Shown piece after piece: positions 10,699-21,644 of a stretch of 64,000 nt of DNA. The notes beneath the pieces were generated by a model that worked only from the letters and a program-made list of their open reading frames with translations, made no database searches and had not been told where the DNA came from. How positions within the stretch are numbered: the stretch's first letter is position 1; each line of letters begins with the position of its first letter. This DNA comes from Cyrtodaria siliqua (lineage: Eukaryota; Mollusca; Bivalvia; Adapedonta; Hiatellidae): NCBI GenBank assembly GCA_037043455.1, contig JAWPHD010003248.1, forward strand, positions 1-64,000. The letters run 5' to 3'. A program made the position numbers and the translations under genes.

Positions 10699-11937
10699 TC
10701 ACACTTTTTTGTATTCCATTTTGTCCACATTGTATATGCGTATCTCTCCGGAAGAAAACCCCACCCACACACATCCGTCTGAATCACACGAGAGTGCAGT
10801 CGGGTAGAAAACCGCGTCATTCCTCGTAATCAAGAAATGAATAAAGTTGCCATTTTTATCCAGGACATGGACGGCACTGCTGTGTAAGTCGGCAATGTAA
10901 ATATTTTCCTTTCCATCACAACACACATCTTTTGGATCAAATGGATGTATTAGTATCTTGTTCTGAATGCCATAGTAACGGCGTTTCTCCGTCCCATCTG
11001 GACTGAATAGTACAATATGCTCACGTGATGGTTCCATATCAATCACGCAAATATCACCAGTCTTATTAACAGTAATGCGTGACGGTTTTACCAATGGGTC
11101 TGTGCCTTTAGACTTTATTTCCCAGATTTTCCCGCCACTCTGCGATAGTCTTAAAATTGAAGGACTCTTTCTGGGTCTTGGACCCTTTTTCTGAGATTTT
11201 TGAACGTGCATTGTTGTGACCAACGTTTCATTTCTACTAGTGCAACACACTCCTCCCGGAGCTAGCTCAAACGAAACAAAGTCGGACAACTTCCCGGCCG
11301 GGGACAATCGGTAGATTGATTGGGAAAGGTATGGAACCAGCAACACCGCGCCATCTTGCCTTACACATAATGTATCAACTTTCGTGTTCAACGTTCGACT
11401 TTCCTTTTTGTGTCCATTTTTGTGGTACAAATGCACCATTTTTTCATTATTTCTACAAATCCACGCCTGGCCTGCACGTGCAGCAGAAATGCACGTGACC
11501 GGCCCGCCTCCTTCACTGTTGAATATAAACGATTCTTTTGTCGGTTTCACCTGAGCCCTTGTCTTATCCAATGAAGAGTAGGACACAACTGACACCGTGT
11601 CAGACTGCATAGAATCCGAATCCGAATCTGTACTTTCGGCAACCTTGAAGTTCCCTTTCTCGAGAAGCTTTTTCTTCAGGAACTCGCATGATACATCTGT
11701 GGCTGTTGAATCGTCTGATTCTGTGTCACTGTCGTCTGCTAAAACGTAACTTGTTCTAAACGATGACGACGAAGCTTCCGTTGTTATCTCCCGTTGTCGC
11801 TGTGGTGATGGATACGATGGAAGCACTCGGAAACTTTGCAAGTTACTCCTGTTGGATGAATTTCGCGTTGTTATTGAGTCCGCCATTTGACCGAAGAACG
11901 TCGACGACGCCCGAGATCGCCTTGTGTAGAGCGGCAT
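10699..11937 (-). CDS. NHL/TRIM-like beta-propeller protein without RING or B-box
   Basis: 412 aa read from ATG at 11937. Residues ~1-120 are low-complexity and Ser/Asp/Thr-rich (DDSDTESDDS), probably disordered. Residues ~140-412 form a series of beta-propeller blades with typical NHL wording: DGAVLLVPYLSQSIYRLSP, NKTGDICVIDMEPSREHIVL, DGKENIYIADLHSSAVHVLD and DSDGCVWVGFSSGEIRIYN. This is the C-terminal propeller found in TRIM2/3/71-like proteins, which bind RNA or protein partners in the cytosol. No zinc-finger domain precedes it, so E3 ligase activity is not supported. The frame stays open to 11979, but just upstream the minus strand reads a pyrimidine tract ending in CAG (about 11957), a good 3' splice site. 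ATG 11937 in the exon is therefore preferred and an upstream 5' exon is likely. Confidence 0.72.
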   Translation of the reverse strand: MPLYTRRSRASSTFFGQMADSITTRNSSNRSNLQSFRVLPSYPSPQRQREITTEASSSSFRTSYVLADDSDTESDDSTATDVSCEFLKKKLLEKGNFKVAESTDSDSDSMQSDTVSVVSYSSLDKTRAQVKPTKESFIFNSEGGGPVTCISAARAGQAWICRNNEKMVHLYHKNGHKKESRTLNTKVDTLCVRQDGAVLLVPYLSQSIYRLSPAGKLSDFVSFELAPGGVCCTSRNETLVTTMHVQKSQKKGPRPRKSPSILRLSQSGGKIWEIKSKGTDPLVKPSRITVNKTGDICVIDMEPSREHIVLFSPDGTEKRRYYGIQNKILIHPFDPKDVCCDGKENIYIADLHSSAVHVLDKNGNFIHFLITRNDAVFYPTALSCDSDGCVWVGFSSGEIRIYNVDKMEYKKV

Positions 11938-12269
11938 GATTGGAAGAGAATTTCTCTGGGAAAAATAAAATAGGTCCATAGTTATTGGATTATTGCAAAC
12001 TTAATCGTTATCATTTTAACCATGTTCGTTTCGTTCCTGTTATCAACTGCGCAATGTTTAAACTAAGATGTTAACCAAAGAATGTTTCGTTACTCTTGAA
12101 ATAATAATGGAGTGTTTGATTTGTAAAGATTTACAAGCAATAGAGTCTGATCTCAGCGAGTTGGTTCATTTAAACACTGACTCGGAGATGGACTAGCACA
12201 TCGATGTTTTAATAACCAATGAGCTGAGACAGACTCGCTCTCTTTTATAGTATGATGTTCTTTGTCAGA

Positions 12270-12545
12270 ATAACTATACCGTTCCATTTATGTAATAGAT
12301 AGAGTATGGTCTCATCGTGTTGGTTGATTTAAACATCGAGATGGGCTATACGAGGTGTTTAAATCAATCAACGGGACGAGTCCATTCTCTATTTGTTTTG
12401 TAGCATGTCCATTTCAGCTGTCTGACATACGCTAACTTCCAATAACTGGGAGTTAGAGTACACCATTTATTTTGACAGGTGTTATTTTCAATTAGACGAT
12501 TTACTCATATGCAAAGACAAAGGGAATTTCAGTGGTTATGCTACA
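12270..12545 (-). repeat. Interspersed repeat family A, copy 2
   Basis: Minus-strand relative of 1876-2135, sharing TTGTAGCATAACCACTG, AATAACACCTGTCA and ATGCTACAAAACAAATAGA. Confidence 0.7.
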
Positions 12546-12660
12546 AGGGAAGTTAGAGCATGGTATAGGTCCGCCCTCTTAGTTATTGAATTAAACGATT
12601 GACTACTTAATGCATTAATCAAAGGAAATTTCACCAACCGTACTACAATTGTAATTAAAC

Positions 12661-13147
12661 ACAATATATACTGAAGGGAAAAGAAATGCGACACGGGAAT
12701 TTCCGCTATATATTTTATGTACAATATGCTGCTGTTAATCGAATGGTACATGGCTACGTCTTTCCTTTCGGAAAAAAGACTAAAACAACACGTAACACAG
12801 CAAATGGTATTCCTCCAAAGTTTCATTATTGACAGAGTACGCGTTTGGCTCAAGCATGTGGCATGTGACTAACTTAGGATGCACAATTTTGCAAACTCTA
12901 AATACCTTAAATACAGTACTGAACTGGCTCAATTTTTCAAAGAGGAAATTCAACATCTATGAATTTTTAGTTACAACGTGTACTGTGATTAAAACGTCTG
13001 CAACATCACAGTTGTGTCCTTTCTCTAACTAACTGCAATTTTTTTTTACAAAACATCTTGGAATATGTATGAAATTAAGTTTGCAGTATATACAATATAT
13101 AGCGGAAATTCCCGTGTCGCGTTATCTTTTTCCTTTCAGTATATAAT
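12661..13147. mobile_element. Inverted-repeat element
   Basis: The arm at 12661-12716 contains GCGACACGGGAATTTCCGCT. Its reverse complement recurs at 13091-13147, with a weaker match continuing inwards. About 490 bp overall, non-coding. Confidence 0.65.
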
Positions 13148-13950
13148 AAGATCACAACCAAAGCGAATACTTACAGATTTCCTCACCTGTTTGCTCAGTG
13201 ATTTCCTGCTGCAGTACGATAAATAATTTCCAATTTTGTAGTTACATTTAGTCTTCTAGTATTAGAATACTATTTTCCTATGTAAATGCAACAAGGTGTT
13301 CATTTTGAGGCCTTTATCCATATTATTCCTGATTTTAATGACAACTGGTCAATTATTAATTAGGAAATATGCCACTAACTCGGTTTGCCAAATACTTACT
13401 GGTGTTTATTTATTCAAGGCTTATCAATTATTAACTTAAGTCCGTATTATATACAACTTATACAATGGTCCATACTTACACATAAATAAATATACATAAC
13501 TATTTAAATGTCCATGATCCGCCGTAATATAAACTGTAATCGTTAATCTTAAATGACCAACACGCGTAATCTCGTTTTAATTGATCGAATTATAGACTTG
13601 CATTTGAACTAATCTGTCTATGGATTAGTATGACGCACACCTGAGATACTGTGATCTCATTTATATCCTTGCCTACCAGATAATAATACTGACGTTTTAC
13701 ACACTGGTATTCTTTTGCACTGGTATTCTTTTGCTTCCAGTCTCGAAAAGTAGTGTTTTAACAAATAATCCTTAACAAAAACGAGCTTAAAAAGACAATT
13801 CCTGAATTAATAACATTGTTTTTGGGATTGAAAATGGAGACAACTGTTTTTTCTAATGTAAAATTAATGCCTCTGCTTTCTGTATTCACTTTCATTGAGG
13901 CATGTATCATTGCTCCACAGCATGCGATGTATGTAGACTCATCACTATAT
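13148..13950. other. Non-coding, nothing recognised
   Basis: No supported gene. TTTTGCACTGGTATTC is duplicated back to back at 13709-13735. Confidence 0.4.
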
Positions 13951-13954
13951 ATCT

Positions 13955-14330
13955 ATTTGAATTTGGTTTTATGGCGCACCAACACGAAACGATTATATGA
14001 AGCCAACAAGAATGAATATTTTAATCCCACCTTCCATTTACATCGAAATAAATTATGCAGAATGGGCCAAGAACCATTCCACCTGATGAACTGCAGAGTT
14101 GCTTCAAATTCTGTTATTTCTCCATTTGATATTCTGTTCTGGCACGAATCAAGTAGAACATGAAACGATACAGGGCTGGTTATAAATACCTTAAAATTGA
14201 CAAAATTACAAAACCAACATGATGTCGGGATAAGCAGTGGCCGTATTCTTGCCAGAAACCACACCGGGCAACACAGGAGATGGAACAGATGTAGCTTGCA
14301 GTGCTGCAACAGTGTGTCAAGGTTCATGTA
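13955..14330 (+). repeat. SINE-like repeat family 3, copy 1
   Basis: Contains TTTTATGGCGCACCAACAC, GAATGGGCCAAGAACC and GAACTGCAGAGTTGCT. These match the minus strand of 45145-45410 in the same order. Confidence 0.6.
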
Positions 14331-14354
14331 TATCTAACACGTAGATCTATGCAT

Positions 14355-14590
14355 TTTGTCTGGCTCGCTAACTCAGACAGAAGATAATCGGAGATATAGT
14401 CTGAGAGGTAGTTCGACGGCCACTGGTTCGAGACCTTGTCCGACTGCTATTTGTTTTAGCCAAGTGGCATTTAGCGATCCCGGCAGGTCCGTGATTTCTA
14501 ATCTTGCGTTGTACGTTTCTGTTTCTTTGGCAATTCTGTATTTCAATGGTCCCGGGTTCGAGCCTCAGTTCGCCTGCAAATTTGTTCTGC
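14355..14590 (+). repeat. tRNA-like SINE-type sequence
   Basis: Two box-B-like motifs (CTGGTTCGAGACCT near 14421 and CGGGTTCGAGCCTC near 14552), with CGCTAACTCAGAC as a weak box A. Probably a decayed SINE. Confidence 0.4.
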
Positions 14591-14949
14591 CCTATGACAT
14601 TTGGTAAATCTGATGTATAAGATTAGACTATCGTGCTGTAACTACTTCTAGAGAATGCTTAGAAACTATCACTGCCGAAAATAACTTAAATAATTCTTCT
14701 AGGTCATGCTTATGAATGTATCATATATCGTACGAAAAACGTCCTTGATAGGTTGATTATTGTATTCACAGATAACCTGCCCTAAATGTCACGATTTCCT
14801 TCAACACTTTCTAAATTGGATCAAATGTATACGAGTAAGTTCAAATCATTGCGGTCACCTATATTTTAAGGTGTGAGATAGTACAAGCCCTTCTGTTCAT
14901 TGCAGGAGTTATTGAACACGTGTACCGTTCGGAACTTTGGCATCACACC

Positions 14950-15010
14950 ATGGCTGGCACTTCTTCAATTCCAACCCTTGTCTTCTTTTCACTCTTGTGC
15001 AGAAGCAACG
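14950..15010 (+). CDS. Lipase 1 exon 1 (signal peptide)
   Basis: Encodes 20 residues plus one base, from [13 protein letters not shown] to the end of the hydrophobic core. Donor GTAAGT at 15011 is the first of many GTAAGT copies in the following array. The frame joins correctly to exon 2. Confidence 0.75.
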
Positions 15011-17969
15011 GTAAGTGCGCTATATGTAGTGTACAGAAGCAGTGGTAAGTATGCTATATTTATTGTGCAACGGTAAGTGTGATATATGTATTGTGCAGAA
15101 GCAATGGTCAGTATGCTATATTTATTGTGCAGAAGCAACGGTAAGTGTGATATATGTAGTGTGCAGAAGCAATGGTAAGTATGCTATGTTTATTGTGCAG
15201 AAGCAACGGTAAGTGTGATATATGTATTGGTAAGTGTGTTATATGTAGTGTGCAGAAGCAACAAGTAAGTGTGCTATATATATTGTGCACAAGCAACGGT
15301 AAGTGTGATATATGTATTGGTAAGTGTGTTATATGTAGTGTGCAGAAGCAACAAGTAAGTGTGCTATATATATTATGTGCACAAGCAACGGTAAGTGTGA
15401 TATATGTAGTGTGCAGAAGCAACAAGTAAGTGTGCTATATATATTGTGCACAAGCAACGGTAAGTGTGATATATGTATGGTGCAAAACAAGGTAAATGTG
15501 TTATATGCATTGTTCAGAAGCAATCGTAAGTGTGCTATATGTATTGCGCAGAGGCAACGGTAAGTGTACACTATGTATTGTGCAGAAGCAATCGTAAGTG
15601 TGCTATATATATTGTGCAGAAGCAACGGTAAGTGTGATATATGTATTGAGCAGAAGCAACGGTAAGTGTGATACATGTATGGTGTTGAATCGACGGTTAT
15701 CGGGCTATATGTACATTGGAGAAGCAGCGGTGGCTAGTAGTTTGTAGATTTCCTCTATATCTAATGTTGTTAATGATGAACTTCGCCATTTTATAGCTAT
15801 AAAAGACATTTTAAATCCATTTAATAAAGGATTTCAAGAATTATTTACTGCAAGTAATTACTGGCTATTAAAACAAGATGACACTAACTGTGACGTTATT
15901 ACTGGCTATTAAAACAAGATGACACTAACTGTGACGTTGTTACTGGCTATTAAAACAAGATGACACTAACTGTGACGTTGTTTTTCTGTTTAAGGTTTCC
16001 TATTTACAAGAAGCGTATGTTACAATGACGACGGTATCGGCTGCTTCAGTAATGCAAGTCCGTATAACAACGCCAAGGGGAACCTACCAGAATCTCCCGC
16101 GCACATTCAGGCTAGTACCAGCATTAAAAGAACACACGGCAATCGTGGTTCTTGGAAACTAGCGACATAATACTGAATTTTCTTCAAAATTGAAATATTT
16201 GTCAATTATATTTGATAACTTCTAACACAGTTTATAAATAATAATATGTATGAAGTTAGTGTTTTTGGACCACTATTTGTCACCCACCTATATATAAGGA
16301 AATGGTGAACTATTTGTTTGTTTGAATGGTATTTTACGTCATTTTTATCACATGATAGGACATATATATAATATGATTGTCGATTTTAGCAGGCCATCCC
16401 ATTTTTCCTGGATATAAACAGTACTGTATAGCTCCCGCCTTCCTTATGAATCGGTACTTTCTCACTTGACAAGTCGAGCTCTCAGTGGGATTCGAACCCA
16501 CAGCTGTGAAAGACGAGAAGGAGGGATATATCCTACATAATACTGTTGTCAGTTCTTGAATCTATCCGTGCACAATATTCAATATTCTATAGTCCTTATT
16601 GCCATTCTGAGTTTATATTGTTGATGAGACGAGTAATAAACAAACACTATTTTCCAGGCTTGCACTTTATTAGGTGCTGGTATGTATAGTAATTAAGTAG
16701 GCAATCCATTTGTATATTATAAACAACACATGGGTTACGATGTTGCGTTGTAAACCTTCGCCTCTCACCGCTGCGGGTTCGAATCCCACTGGGAGCTCGA
16801 CTTGTAAGTGAGGAAGTGTCGATTCTTACGGATGGCGGGAGATGTACAGTACTGGTTCTACCCAGGAAAAGTGGGTGGTCTGCCTCCACCACAAAAAATC
16901 GACCGTCATATATAACCTTACATGTGCTGAAAATTACGTAAAACACCATACAAACAAAAACAAACAAACAAACAAACGTCTGGTATAATGATATTTACCA
17001 TTTCAGACTGAGTTTCTGCTCTATACAAGGCATAACACACATTCTCCACAAATAATAACCAAAGACAGCACCTCGGTACACCAGTCTCATTTCGATGGAA
17101 CGAAGAAAACGAAGTTCATCATACACGGTTACCAGGACAACGGACGAGAACAATGGGTACAGAACATGGGAGCCGCCATCTTACAGAAGGTATGACGGTT
17201 TTCGTTTTGAAAACTTTATTGAATTTTGGATAAAAGGAAATATTACCTCAGAGGTTAGAATTGCAACCAGAGACGAGGATCTGCCGAGTTCCTGCAGGGA
17301 CGAGGATCTGCCGAGTTCCTGGTTGCAGTTCTGATCCCGAGAGTGATTTCCCTCTCTCACATGGACACACTCGTGATGGATTGTTTTTTCTCCCAGTATG
17401 CGCTTAGTACAGGCATAAAGAATATGCAACTTCAATGAATGGATTTGATTTACTCTAGAATAAGGCGACGTCAATACGTCTCCTTGTTAGAGTTATCTAA
17501 CATGAGGAAAACACCTATCTGATATGCCTAAAATGGAAGAAAGTGTACTTCAAATTGTATGCGAACACACAGATAGTTCATTCAATTAATACCAATTAAT
17601 CTGCTAGAAACGATTTATAGATCGAAATTCCTTCTCTCTGGAACTCACGAGTCTGTGTAACAACAATGTTATTTTATGTCTGTTCTCTAAGGAAGCCGCT
17701 AATGTGATTGCGGTAAACTGGGCAAAGGGAGCAGACAATATCAACTACATTCTAGCTGCAGCAAATACAAGAGTAGTTGGGGCGCTTATAGCCGAGTTGA
17801 TGAAGTCATTACATACCAATGCGCATGCGCCATACAGTTCGATTCATCTGATTGGTCATAGTTTGGGATCACATATCGCAGGTTATGCGGGCGAGCGTGT
17901 CCACGGTACTGGGCGAATTACTGGTATTTGACTTTGCATTATTGAATTTAATTGTTTAACCGCTTACCG

Positions 17970-18011
<42 letters not shown>

Positions 18012-21000
18012 TGAGGATGGACCATGGTCATGGGGTGGACCGCCCCGTTAACGGTTAACTTCTTCTTCTGACAGATCAAGCATTTTGAGTTCTACGACGG
18101 CGTCTCGAACTTGCAGCCGTTACGACGGTGTCTCGAACTTGCAGCCGTGTGGGTACGAGGAAAGCATGCTACCAGGATATCAGCACAATCACACCTGATA
18201 TAAAGAGCAATCACCAGTATTGACAATACTAAACTTTTCTTTTAGCGGATTTCATTTATGATTTAAAAAACTATAGCAATTCATGTTCTGTTATCTGGTG
18301 CGCTCTCTTTAAATAAAGATGACTACATTATGTCGCGACATGTAGTTATTGCACATGCTCAATAATCTGGTTTACATTCGAATATGTTCTCTTTTAACAT
18401 GATCTCTCCTTAATAGCATTTACAATATGGCTCCTAATTGTGGCACATTGTGGCCTACCTTTACTATGCAGGAACCTAGAATGTGAAAATGAAATCATGC
18501 AGAACTGGATTATAAGTATATGGCAACGTTGTCAAATTACCGGTAAAGCATTCTCTTTTGCCAGAGTTCACAACCGTTTGACACCTTTGTAGATTGACGT
18601 GTGTACGTGTATTTGCAGGTCTGGACCCTGCTGGACCACTGTTCGAGAACCAGGATGTCAGGGTCAGATTGGATCCGAGTGATGCAGTGTTTGTAGACGC
18701 TATTCATACGGACGCAGATTCTCTGTTGGAATTAGGTACACCACTTTTTGACTATGAAATGTGTGTTTGTTTGTTTGAATGGTGTTTAAGGTCATTTTGA
18801 GCAAATGTTTCGCCATATATGACAGTCGAGTTTTTGTTTTGGTAGAGGCAGACCACCCATTTTTCATGAGTTGAACTAGTACTGTATACCTCCCGCCATT
18901 AAGAATCGACACTTTCTCACTTGACAAGTGGAGCGAGCTCCCAGTGGGTTTCGAACCGACAGCGGATCTTTACTATCCCGACCATAAAAACATATTTATA
19001 TGTAATTGCGAATAGGCGCAAAACGTAGAACTTACCTAGAGTTTGGATATATTTTCATAAGCGTTTTTGTTAAAACGGAGTTCCTTCTCTTCTCAAATTT
19101 CTTCAAACTGTTAACGTAAAATGGATATTTCTTTGAAGCAATATTTAATTAAGCTGGGAAAATATTAGACCGTTTTATATACGCACATTTTGGCTGTGCT
19201 CGAGACACCAGCGCCGTTATTATTTTCCATCACATTAAAGTGATAGAAGAAGAAGAAGAAGAAGAAGAAGAAGAAGAAGAAGAAGAAGAAAAAGAAGAAG
19301 AAGTAGAAAAAGAAAAAGAAGAAGAAGAAGAAATATAAACATATTAAAACGATGTTACTCAATATATTAAATTACTTACACATTAATTTTCACTTTTTCA
19401 AACATACCGTTATAACAATACTGAGTTGATATTTCAGCAAAAAATACGGTTTTGTTATTTTGGGGAAATATTTCGAAAGAAAAAACCTTGACGATTTGAT
19501 CAAAATAGTTTCGACAGCAGTTTTATTAAAATACAAGTTGTAATAAATTAATACGAAAGAGAATTTCCACATTTACTGTATTGAATTCGGTACACATATG
19601 TTTTTTCGGAGAGAGCCATCGCAGAGATGGGATGGGTAACACGTTTATGGTTATTGTTTTATATTATGTAGGTTTCGGGCTAGAGAGGGCCATTGCGCAC
19701 GCCGACTATTACCCTAATGGAGGCGAAAAACAGCCAGGATGTCCAAACGAAATAGGAAAACATCTGTTCAATCTTATAACAATCCAAATCGAAGGTGATA
19801 TATACACTCAATAATTCTTATAACTCTACTCGCCCGATTTCCTTCTATTTTAAATTATAACATTGGTAAAAACATTGGTAATACCATTGGTAATACCACT
19901 GGTAATTATTAACATTGGTAATAACATTGGTAATAACATTGGTAATATCATTGGATATCACATTCGTAGTAATAACATTGGTAATGACAGTGGTGATTAT
20001 TAACATTGGTAATAACATTGGCAATAACACTGGTAATACCACTGGCAATAACATTGTTAATAACATTGGTTATCACATTCGTAGTAATAACTTTGGTTAT
20101 AACATTGGTATTAACATTGGTAATAACATTGGTAATTATTAACATTGGTAATAACATTGGTAATAACATTGGTAATACCACTGGTAATTATTAACATTGG
20201 TAATACCATTGGTAATAACATTGGCAATAAAAGTGGTAATAACATTGGTTATCACATTCGTAGTATTAACATTGGTTATAACATTGGTAATAACATTGGT
20301 AATAACATTGGTTATCACATTCGTAGTAATAACATTGGTTATAACATATTGGTATTAACACTGGTAATAACATTGGTAATTATTAACCATGGTAATAAAA
20401 TTGGTAATAACATTGGCAATAACATTGGTTATAACATTGGTATTAACATTGGTAATAACATTGGTAATTATTAACATTGGTAATAACATTGGTAATAACA
20501 TTGGTAATACCACTGGTAATTATTAACATTGGTAATAACATTGGTAATAACATTGGCAATAAAAGTGGTAATAACATTGGTTATCACATTCGTAGTATTA
20601 ACATTGGTTATAACATTGGTAATAACATTGGTAATAACATTGGTTATCACATTCGTAGTATTAACATTGGTTATAACATTGGTAATAACATTGGTAATAA
20701 TTAACATTGGTAATAACATTGGAAATAACATTGGTAATAACATTTTGGTAATACCATTGGTAATAGCATTGGTAATAGCAATGGTAATGACATTGGTAAT
20801 AGCATTTTGGTAATAACATTGGTAATAGCATTGGTAATAGAATGGTAATAACATTGGTAATAACATTTTGGTAATAACATTGGTAATAGCATTGGTAATA
20901 GCAGTGGTAATAACATTGGTAATAACATTTTGGTAACAACATTGGTAATAGCATTGGTAATAGCAATGGTAATAACATTGGTAATAACATTGCCAGATAA

Positions 21001-21644
21001 AGAAGGAACAAAGATGTATTTCGCTTTCTTTTTTTTGTTGATTTGAAGAAAAACAATTAATCATATAGTGCATGAATGTGAAACAATGTTAGTATTCATA
21101 ATCTGTAGAACTGAGGTTTAGGTCTGTGGTATACATCATTATAACATATAAATGGTAATGTCATCGCAGAAAACAAACATTATTATTTACTCACAAAAGC
21201 TGAAGCCATAGAGGTCAAACAGCTCAAGCATACAACATATTATAAACATACGTAATCAAATACATCCATCACGCTATGAGGTTTGTCAGTCCCCACACTC
21301 TCCATCACGCTATGAGGTTTGTCAGTCCCCACACTCTCCATCACGCTATGAGGTTTGTCAGTCCCCACACTCAGTTTGTGATATGTATCCTTTTATTTTC
21401 AGCCTTAACAAGCGGTGTCGCCTGTAGTCATATGCGCGTGCTAGATTTATATATAGAGTCTATCAAGGCCTCACATTGCCACTTCCGATCAAATCCATGC
21501 GCAAGTAAGGCTGACTTCGATGCCGGAAGATGTACGACATGTGGGCACGGATGTATGAACATGGGTTATCTGGCCGACCAAGGAAACCACCATGGAAGAT
21601 TCTACTTGAAAACCGGTGCATCATCGCCCTATTGTCTTAGTTAA
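14950..21644 (+). CDS. Secreted lipase 1 (pancreatic lipase / phospholipase A1 superfamily), 7 exons
   Basis: Join of 14950-15010, 15995-16110, 17007-17189, 17692-17923, 18619-18735, 19672-19794 and 21403-21644 gives an open frame of 357 aa. It should hydrolyse ester bonds of glycerolipids outside the cell. Residues 1-19 are a hydrophobic signal-peptide-like start ([11 protein letters not shown]). Family landmarks: [11 protein letters not shown] near 29-39, FLLYTR, KFIIHGY near 96-102, nucleophile Ser177 in GHSLG, catalytic Asp200 in [15 protein letters not shown], a lid loop between Cys260 and Cys285, and His287 in ACSHMR. There is no C-terminal PLAT domain, so it is shorter than vertebrate pancreatic lipase (about 460 aa). 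It is paralogous to 33497-44839 on the same strand. All introns are GT-AG except after exon 2, which uses GC. Introns are loaded with minisatellites and SINEs. Substrate class (triglyceride or phospholipid) cannot be told from sequence. Confidence 0.88.
14992..15690 (+). repeat. Minisatellite derived from the exon 1 / intron 1 splice junction
   Basis: About 20 units of roughly 34 bases (some shortened to about 20), each resembling GTGCAGAAGCAACGGTAAGT followed by GTGATATATGTATT. The first unit is the 3' end of exon 1 plus its donor. By eye about 19 perfect GTAAGT hexamers occur between 15011 and 15670, mostly preceded by an acceptor-like TTGTGCAG. Confidence 0.9.
15858..15980 (+). repeat. Three tandem copies of a 41-bp unit
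   Basis: Unit begins TTACTGGCTATTAAAACAAG and ends CTGTGACGTT. The array abuts the polypyrimidine tract of the exon 2 acceptor. Confidence 0.92.
15995..16110 (+). CDS. Lipase 1 exon 2
   Basis: Encodes the N-terminal Cys pair region [11 protein letters not shown]. Acceptor TTTCTGTTTAAG. It ends CACATTCAG and is followed by GCTAGT, a non-canonical GC donor at the same codon phase as the GT donor of the paralogue. Confidence 0.8.
16315..16535 (-). mobile_element. SINE family 2 copy (intron 2 of lipase 1)
   Basis: Minus-strand copy: TTTACGTCATTTTTATCACA, CCATTTTTCCTGGATA, GGGATTCGAACCCACAGC (box B). Confidence 0.8.
16725..16978 (+). mobile_element. SINE family 2 copy with (CAAA)n tail
   Basis: Box B GGGTTCGAATCCCAC at about 16777, body ACAGTACTGGTTCTACCCAG, tail of CAAA repeats ending at 16978. 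It lies 28 bases before the exon 3 boundary. Confidence 0.88.
17007..17189 (+). CDS. Lipase 1 exon 3
   Basis: 61 codons, phase 0 at both ends, from TEFLLYTR to AAILQK, including KFIIHGY (oxyanion-hole strand). Acceptor TTTACCATTTCAG, donor GTATGA. Confidence 0.88.
17692..17923 (+). CDS. Lipase 1 exon 4 (nucleophile serine)
   Basis: From [10 protein letters not shown] to GTGRITG, carrying GHSLG with Ser177. Acceptor CTGTTCTCTAAG, donor GTATTT, phase 1. Length 232, identical to the paralogue's exon. Confidence 0.9.
17974..18009 (+). repeat. (GA)n microsatellite
   Basis: About 18 GA repeats in intron 4 of lipase 1. Confidence 0.95.
18619..18735 (+). CDS. Lipase 1 exon 5 (catalytic Asp)
   Basis: GLDPAGP with Asp200, then [11 protein letters not shown]. 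Acceptor GTGTATTTGCAG, donor GTACAC. 117 bases, as in the paralogue. Confidence 0.9.
18758..18970 (-). mobile_element. SINE family 2 copy (intron 5 of lipase 1)
   Basis: Minus strand; tail GTTTGTTTGTTTGAATGG, body CAGACCACCCATTTTTCATG, degenerate box B near 18950. Confidence 0.8.
19246..19333 (+). repeat. (GAA)n microsatellite
   Basis: Near-uninterrupted GAA/AAG repeat, with a few A-rich interruptions, in intron 5 of lipase 1. Confidence 0.95.
19672..19794 (+). CDS. Lipase 1 exon 6
   Basis: Encodes [21 protein letters not shown] (lid Cys260) and most of the lid. Acceptor ATATTATGTAG, donor GTGATA. Confidence 0.88.
19856..20995 (+). repeat. 12-bp minisatellite (AACATTGGTAAT)n
   Basis: About 1.1 kb, some 90 units, with variants such as TATCACATTCGTAGTAATAA and ACATTTTGGTAAT. 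Because the unit is a multiple of three, several frames on both strands stay open. It fills most of intron 6 of lipase 1. Confidence 0.95.
21267..21372 (+). repeat. Three tandem copies of a 36-bp unit
   Basis: Unit contains CCATCACGCTATGAGGTTTG and TCAGTCCCCACACTCT. It lies 30 bases before the last exon of lipase 1. Confidence 0.93.
21403..21644 (+). CDS. Lipase 1 exon 7 (catalytic His, C-terminus)
   Basis: Begins with CC completing an Ala codon, then GVACSHMR with His287. Four or more Cys follow, and it ends SSPYCLS and TAA. Acceptor TTTTATTTTCAG. Confidence 0.9.

Noticed and set aside
15108..15676. Histidine/leucine/threonine-rich repeat frames on both strands in lipase 1 intron 1
   Set aside because: Tandem copies of a splice-junction minisatellite; open only because of the repeat.
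17095..17334. Plus-strand frame starting MERRKRSSS
   Set aside because: Out-of-frame reading of lipase 1 exon 3; the true frame reads FLLYTR and FIIHGY.
19165..19362. Phe-rich minus-strand frame
   Set aside because: Reading of a (GAA)n microsatellite in an intron.
19845..21073. Many long open frames on both strands (up to 200 codons) rich in Ile/Asn/Val or Leu/Pro/Tyr
   Set aside because: They are translations of a 12-bp intronic minisatellite; opposite strands and several frames are open at once.
21276..21644. Frame with three [12 protein letters not shown] repeats fused to the last lipase exon
   Set aside because: The repeats are intronic 36-bp tandem units; a good acceptor at 21402 and the paralogue define the true exon start.
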